17,918 nt of DNA from Dehalococcoidia bacterium UBA3254 (lineage in GTDB: Bacteria > Chloroflexota > Dehalococcoidia > Dehalococcoidales > UBA3254), in NCBI GenBank assembly GCA_002362735.1, contig DEUU01000091.1, forward strand, positions 1 through 17,918. The letters are read 5' to 3'. The position numbers were made by a program, and so were the translations under genes. Below the pieces are notes generated by a model. The model was not told the origin of the DNA. It did not search any database and was given only the letters and a program-made list of their open reading frames with translations. The number at the start of each line of letters is the position of its first letter. Position 1 is the first letter of the stretch. Below, one piece after another: positions 14,302-17,918 of this stretch.

Positions 14302-15395
14302 GCAATATGGATGTTGTAGCCCTGATTCGAATCGCTAAGTATAGAGGTGCTTCCGACTTGCATATGACGGTTGGAAGCCCATCCATGCTGAGACTCCATG
14401 GAGAATTAGTACCGGCAACAGATGGATCGGTGTTGACTGCGGAGGATATGCAGTATGCCTTTAACCAGATTACCACTGAAGTGGAGAGAGCGGAATTTTT
14501 TAAAAATCTGGAACTGGATTTCGGATACTCTGTAATAGACCTGGTCCGCGTCCGCTGTAATGCGGCAATGCAACGCGGCACTATCAGTCTGGCTATGAGG
14601 TTGATTGCAAATTCGATTCCGGACATTGAAAGTCTGCATATCCCCGAATTATGCAAGGATTTAATTTTGAAACCGCGCGGAATGCTGGTAATTAGCGGGC
14701 CAACGGGAAGCGGTAAGTCCACAACATTAGCAGCGATGATTGACTATTTAAATAAAAAAGAGAGCCGGCGCATTGTAACCATCGAGGATCCCATCGAGTA
14801 CATTTATACAAGTAAAAAATGCAGCATTACGCAGAGGGAATTAGGCGGAGATACGCATTCTTTCAATGAAGCTTTAAGGCACGTTCTAAGGCAAGACCCG
14901 GATGTGATACTGGTAGGAGAAATGCGAGACCTGGAAACAGCCGCAGCAGCTCTGACGATTGCGGAAACCGGTCACCTGGTACTTACTACAGGCCATGCTC
15001 CGAGCACCTATCAGGCTATCGAGCGTATTATAGATATGTTTCCTCCTCATGAAAGGTCATTGGCTCAGACCCGTTTAGCTTCCTTACTAATTGCCATCAT
15101 GTGCCAGGCGCTGGTACCGAAAATTGGAGGTAAAGGCCGGGTACCGGCGGTTGAAATCATGCTGGCCAATTCCGCTGTGAGAAACCTCATTCGTGAGGGA
15201 AAAATACACCAGTTGCCAAACACAATACGCACCAATACACGTATCGGAATGCAACTTCTGGACCATGCCCTGGTCAGCCTGCACAAAGATGGGGTGATAA
15301 GCACAGAAAACGTCTATGCTTTCTGTAACGACCCGGAGGAAGTTGAGAAACTGATTGCGAATATTGAGGACAAGATGATTGCGGCAAGTCTGTAA
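14298..15395 (+). CDS. pilT: Type IV pilus retraction ATPase PilT
   Basis: A 365-residue cytoplasmic hexameric ATPase that drives pilus retraction (twitching, DNA uptake or surface sensing). The N-terminal PAS-like part has GASDLHMTVGSPSMLR (about 17-32). Walker A GPTGSGKS is at 134-141, the Asp box TIEDPIEY at 161-168, Walker B DVILVGEMRD at 202-211, and the PilT hallmark AVRNLIREGK at 293-302. There is no four-Cys zinc element, which separates it from PilB. The His-box region reads TTGHAPSTYQAIERIID where classical PilT has TLHTNSA; the key His is kept. The ATGA overlap with the fused gene upstream implies translational coupling. It is the last gene of the operon and is followed 11 nt later by the palindromic terminator. 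Confidence 0.96.
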   Translation: MSNMDVVALIRIAKYRGASDLHMTVGSPSMLRLHGELVPATDGSVLTAEDMQYAFNQITTEVERAEFFKNLELDFGYSVIDLVRVRCNAAMQRGTISLAMRLIANSIPDIESLHIPELCKDLILKPRGMLVISGPTGSGKSTTLAAMIDYLNKKESRRIVTIEDPIEYIYTSKKCSITQRELGGDTHSFNEALRHVLRQDPDVILVGEMRDLETAAAALTIAETGHLVLTTGHAPSTYQAIERIIDMFPPHERSLAQTRLASLLIAIMCQALVPKIGGKGRVPAVEIMLANSAVRNLIREGKIHQLPNTIRTNTRIGMQLLDHALVSLHKDGVISTENVYAFCNDPEEVEKLIANIEDKMIAASL

Positions 15396-15406
15396 GTTAA
15401 TCCGAG

Positions 15407-15454
15407 TGACAGAAAAAGACGGCGAGTCTGCAGACTCGCCGTCTTTTTCTGTCA
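15407..15454. terminator. Bidirectional terminator: perfect 48-base palindrome between pilT and secF
   Basis: Arms of 24 bases (15407-15430 and 15431-15454) are exact reverse complements with no loop spacer. The core GACGGCGAGTC stem is flanked by five A on one side and five T on the other, so it reads as a terminator from either strand. It lies between convergent pilT and secF. Confidence 0.93.
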
Positions 15455-15474
15455 AAAAATCGAAGCTAAAATTT

Positions 15475-16413
15475 TTAGCTTTTGGCTTTAGCCTCCATAA
15501 GGCCATTATCCGTTTTCCTTGAGAAACTACCCCATTCTTTCTTTTGCCAGGCAACCAGCAATTCCGGAGAAAGGAAAGTTGAAGAAAAAACGCCCGAGAC
15601 AGTTCCGATAATCAGGACGATAACAAAGTTCTGAATTGATGCGCCGACGAATAATGCCAGAACTAAGAGTGTAAATAGGGTGGTTAAACTGGTGTTGAAT
15701 GATCTTCCCAGAGTCTGAACAATACTGACATTCGCCACTGTTTCGATGTCCGGACTAATTCCGCGCGCAGTATTCTCACGGATTCGATCAAAGACGATGA
15801 CGGTATTGTTAATACTATAACCAAGAATAGCCAGGATACCGGTTACAAACATCAAATCTATTTGCCAGCCACGAATAGATCCAAGAATTGAAAACACTCC
15901 CAGACCAATAAGTAAATCAAAAGCCAGACCTACGACAGCGCAAACGCCATATTTGAATGGGTTCGGCATTTTGCGGAAAGCGAAGGCAATATAGAGAAGC
16001 ATTGCCAGGACAGCAACGACCACGGCGATACCCGCATTGCGGGTAGTTTCAGAGGCTATCTGGGGAGAGATGTTATCAAATTCATTTAGCTTAAAAGGGC
16101 CTAACGTCGAAGCCACGGCGCTGGTTAACTGGTTCTTGGTGGCATCGTTCAGATTAGTAGCGTTGATACGAATAATGAAATCCGTCCCGGCGTTGCCGGC
16201 CGTCTGAATGACAGCGCCCTTGTACCCCAGATTACTCATTTCCTGAGCGACAGAGCTCTCGTCTACCGGTTTTTCAAAGGAGATATTCAGGATAGAACCG
16301 CTGCTGAATTCCACGCCGGATTTTAGACCTATCGTAGCTAATGAAACGATACAGACAACAGCCAGTACACCGGCCAGAATGAAATACCATAATCTTCGAT
16401 TTACGATGTTCAT
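15475..16413 (-). CDS. secF: Protein translocase subunit SecF
   Basis: A 312-residue membrane protein. SecD and SecF use the proton motive force to help pull proteins out of the SecYEG channel. A first helix is at about 8-28, followed by an extracytoplasmic domain to about 122, then five membrane helices. The hallmark GYSINNTVIVFDRIREN is at about 198-214. The usual GIDFTGG near the end of helix 1 reads GVEFSSGS (33-40), a mild departure. It starts 3 nt after the secD stop, so the two are co-transcribed. An AT-rich 19-base palindrome (15463-15481) covers its stop codon. Confidence 0.95.
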   Translation of the reverse strand: MNIVNRRLWYFILAGVLAVVCIVSLATIGLKSGVEFSSGSILNISFEKPVDESSVAQEMSNLGYKGAVIQTAGNAGTDFIIRINATNLNDATKNQLTSAVASTLGPFKLNEFDNISPQIASETTRNAGIAVVVAVLAMLLYIAFAFRKMPNPFKYGVCAVVGLAFDLLIGLGVFSILGSIRGWQIDLMFVTGILAILGYSINNTVIVFDRIRENTARGISPDIETVANVSIVQTLGRSFNTSLTTLFTLLVLALFVGASIQNFVIVLIIGTVSGVFSSTFLSPELLVAWQKKEWGSFSRKTDNGLMEAKAKS

Positions 16414-16416
16414 TTT

Positions 16417-17778
16417 TTATTTTCCACCTATAGTCGTAAATAAACCAATCTTTTGTACCAGACTGGTCCCAACGAATAGTCTGAGTAAAGTGCGCGTGAC
16501 CGTAATTGCAGTAAACATGCTTACCGCAACACCGATAAAGAGCGTTACGGCAAAGCCGGTGACAAGTCCGCTGGCTACTACGCTGCTACCCAGCCAGATC
16601 ATGATGATACAGGCGATGAAGGTAGTAATGTTACAGTCCCAGATGGCTGACCAGGCGCGTTTAAAACCGGCTTCAATCGCCGCTCCAACAGTACGACCTG
16701 CCCGCATTTCCTCTTTCATCCTTTCGAATATCAGAATGTTGGCATCGACTGCCATACCCAGAGAAGCAATGAAACCTCCTAACCCGGCCAGGGTCAGAGT
16801 AACAGGCCACATCTTATAAATCGCCAGGTTAATGCAAGCATAGAATAATAATGCCAGAGCTGCCAGAACCCCTGGCAGGCGATAGTAGATCATCATAAAA
16901 ATCATGACCAGGACCAGACCGATAATGGCCGCTTTGAAAGCAAGATCGACAAAATTAGCCCCGGCGACCGGAGAAACAGTCTGTTCGTAAATTGGAGATA
17001 AAGGAACCTGGAGGCGACCCAGATTAAGCAAAGATGACAACTGGGTGGCTTCGGCCCGGCTTAAGCCTTCAATTTCTCCCCTATCGGAAATAATTCCCCG
17101 TACAGAGGGAGCGATTGGATGGCCATCATCCCCGGTTAAGGGTTGATCTCCGGAGAAGATCCCCAGAGGCGCAAAGTTATTGTTGTAAAGTCTGGTAGTA
17201 ATTTCTTTGGACAGCTGACTGCCATCCGAATTCCATTGAAACTCCAGCAGGATTCTTCCCATATTATCTGTCGTGACGTAGGTATTCTGCTCAAAGTAAG
17301 CGCTGGTCAATTCCACCTGCTGGCCGTTTAATGTCCCGATTGCTGGCTTCCAGTTTCTCCCCTGACTATCTTTCCATTCGGGTTTAATAGCCGGATCGTT
17401 GGGATCAGTAGCCAATTCGCCAAATTCAAGGATTGCTGTTTGACCAATTACAGCTTTGGCTTTATCGACATCGCTGATACCCGGTAATTCAACCAGAATT
17501 CGATCACTGCCCTGCCGCTGCACCACCGGGTTAGTCACACCAAAAACGTCTATTCTTTGAGTAATAGAAGTGATATCAGCATTCATTGCAGATTCGCGAT
17601 CCGCTTCAGGAACCTTGGAAAGATCGGCTTGATAAACAAGGTGAACGCCTCCCTTTAAATCAAGGCCTAGCTGTACAGGTCGATTGAAAATCGCACCGTT
17701 ATTGAGTGGAAAAACAATAGCGGCTGCCACTACAAACACCACCAAAATAATCATGACAATTAAAGTATTTCTTCGCAT
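16417..17778 (-). CDS. secD: Protein translocase subunit SecD
   Basis: A membrane protein of 453 residues with a first helix at about 6-26, then the signature LGLDLKGGVHLVYQ (about 37-50), an extracytoplasmic domain, and five further membrane helices. The second signature AVDANILIFERMKEEMRAGR lies in the helical half. It has the shorter length of Gram-positive-like SecD proteins, without the extra domain of enterobacterial SecD. I start at ATG 17778, because AGGG lies 5 nt before it. A GTG two codons upstream (17784) is possible but has a worse ribosome binding site. It is the first gene of a secD-secF pair. No yajC gene is seen next to it. Confidence 0.94.
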   Translation of the reverse strand: MRRNTLIVMIILVVFVVAAAIVFPLNNGAIFNRPVQLGLDLKGGVHLVYQADLSKVPEADRESAMNADITSITQRIDVFGVTNPVVQRQGSDRILVELPGISDVDKAKAVIGQTAILEFGELATDPNDPAIKPEWKDSQGRNWKPAIGTLNGQQVELTSAYFEQNTYVTTDNMGRILLEFQWNSDGSQLSKEITTRLYNNNFAPLGIFSGDQPLTGDDGHPIAPSVRGIISDRGEIEGLSRAEATQLSSLLNLGRLQVPLSPIYEQTVSPVAGANFVDLAFKAAIIGLVLVMIFMMIYYRLPGVLAALALLFYACINLAIYKMWPVTLTLAGLGGFIASLGMAVDANILIFERMKEEMRAGRTVGAAIEAGFKRAWSAIWDCNITTFIACIIMIWLGSSVVASGLVTGFAVTLFIGVAVSMFTAITVTRTLLRLFVGTSLVQKIGLFTTIGGK

Positions 17779-17834
17779 AACCACCCTACTTTTCTATTCC
17801 CGAATTAGTCCCGTACTATTATGAAACGGGTAAT

Positions 17835-17918
17835 TCAGGGTGAGTTTTGTTCCTTATATAATAAACGATTTTTTACGTAAGATAAAGCCTCATCCCGCGT
17901 AGTTAATTCACCGGCTGC
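17835..17918 (-). CDS. C-terminal end of an unidentified protein
   Basis: On the minus strand an open frame enters from the right edge, reads AAGELTTRDEALSYVKNRLL and then YKEQNSP, and stops with TGA at 17835-17837. The composition, a charged and probably helical tail, looks like real coding sequence. It ends 56 nt before the secD start, in the same direction. I cannot name the family from 27 residues. A chance open frame of this length is possible. Confidence 0.35.
   Translation of the reverse strand, partial: AAGELTTRDEALSYVKNRLLYKEQNSP

Noticed and set aside
15087..15554. A 155-codon minus-strand open frame spanning the pilT end, the palindrome and the secF end
   Set aside because: It is antisense to pilT, overlaps secF in another frame and crosses a terminator; its composition reflects the shadow of these.
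16417..17784. secD starting at GTG 17784
   Set aside because: The ATG two codons later has AGGG at a proper distance; the GTG does not. The difference is only two residues.

Overview
The window holds fifteen protein-coding genes, two of them cut by the window ends, and almost no spare DNA. There is no sign of mobile elements, CRISPR arrays, tRNA or rRNA. My best guess for the source is an anaerobic, probably monoderm bacterium of the Chloroflexota, perhaps class Dehalococcoidia, known from a genome or metagenome assembly. This rests on gene content: a compact type IV pilus operon with no PilQ secretin or PilP gene, an actinobacterial-type inositol phospholipid pathway, and a Liv-type transporter coupled to an acyl-CoA ligase. 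It is inference from family knowledge, not from a database match.

Layout from left to right. Positions 1-2486 (minus strand) carry a long-chain acyl-CoA ligase gene followed, with a 4-base overlap, by a LivH-type permease gene cut by the window edge. They lie behind a leader of about 180 nt. It has a -35/-10 promoter, a three-helix fold, and a terminator-like hairpin whose 3' arm contains the ribosome binding site. This is a candidate cis-regulatory RNA that matches no class I recognise. Positions 2766-3554 (minus) encode a prepilin peptidase. Positions 3747-4758 (plus) hold two tandem paralogous type IV pilin genes, each behind a copy of the same upstream regulatory block and separated by a strong terminator.

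Positions 4755-9063 (minus) form an operon in the order ino1, pimA-like, phosphatidylinositol-phosphate synthase, purA. The first three fit one pathway: glucose-6-phosphate to inositol phosphate, inositol phosphate to phosphatidylinositol phosphate, and (after dephosphorylation by an enzyme not seen here) mannosylation of phosphatidylinositol. purA is the purine gene at the end of the operon, and its stop codon overlaps that of the second pilin gene.

Positions 9358-15395 (plus) are a pilus motor operon: pilB, pilC, a PilO-like gene, a fused PilM-PilN gene and pilT. It closes with a perfect 48-base palindrome that should terminate transcription from both sides. Positions 15475-17778 (minus) are secF and secD, and a 27-residue coding tail enters from the right edge.

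The pilus parts fit together. The prepilin peptidase processes the pilins, PilB and PilT power extension and retraction through PilC, and the PilM-PilN and PilO proteins form the inner-membrane alignment complex. The points most worth checking are the ligase leader RNA, the apparent ATC start codon of pilC, the PilM-PilN fusion with a degenerate nucleotide site, the duplicated pilin promoter block, and the inositol phospholipid operon outside its usual actinobacterial setting.
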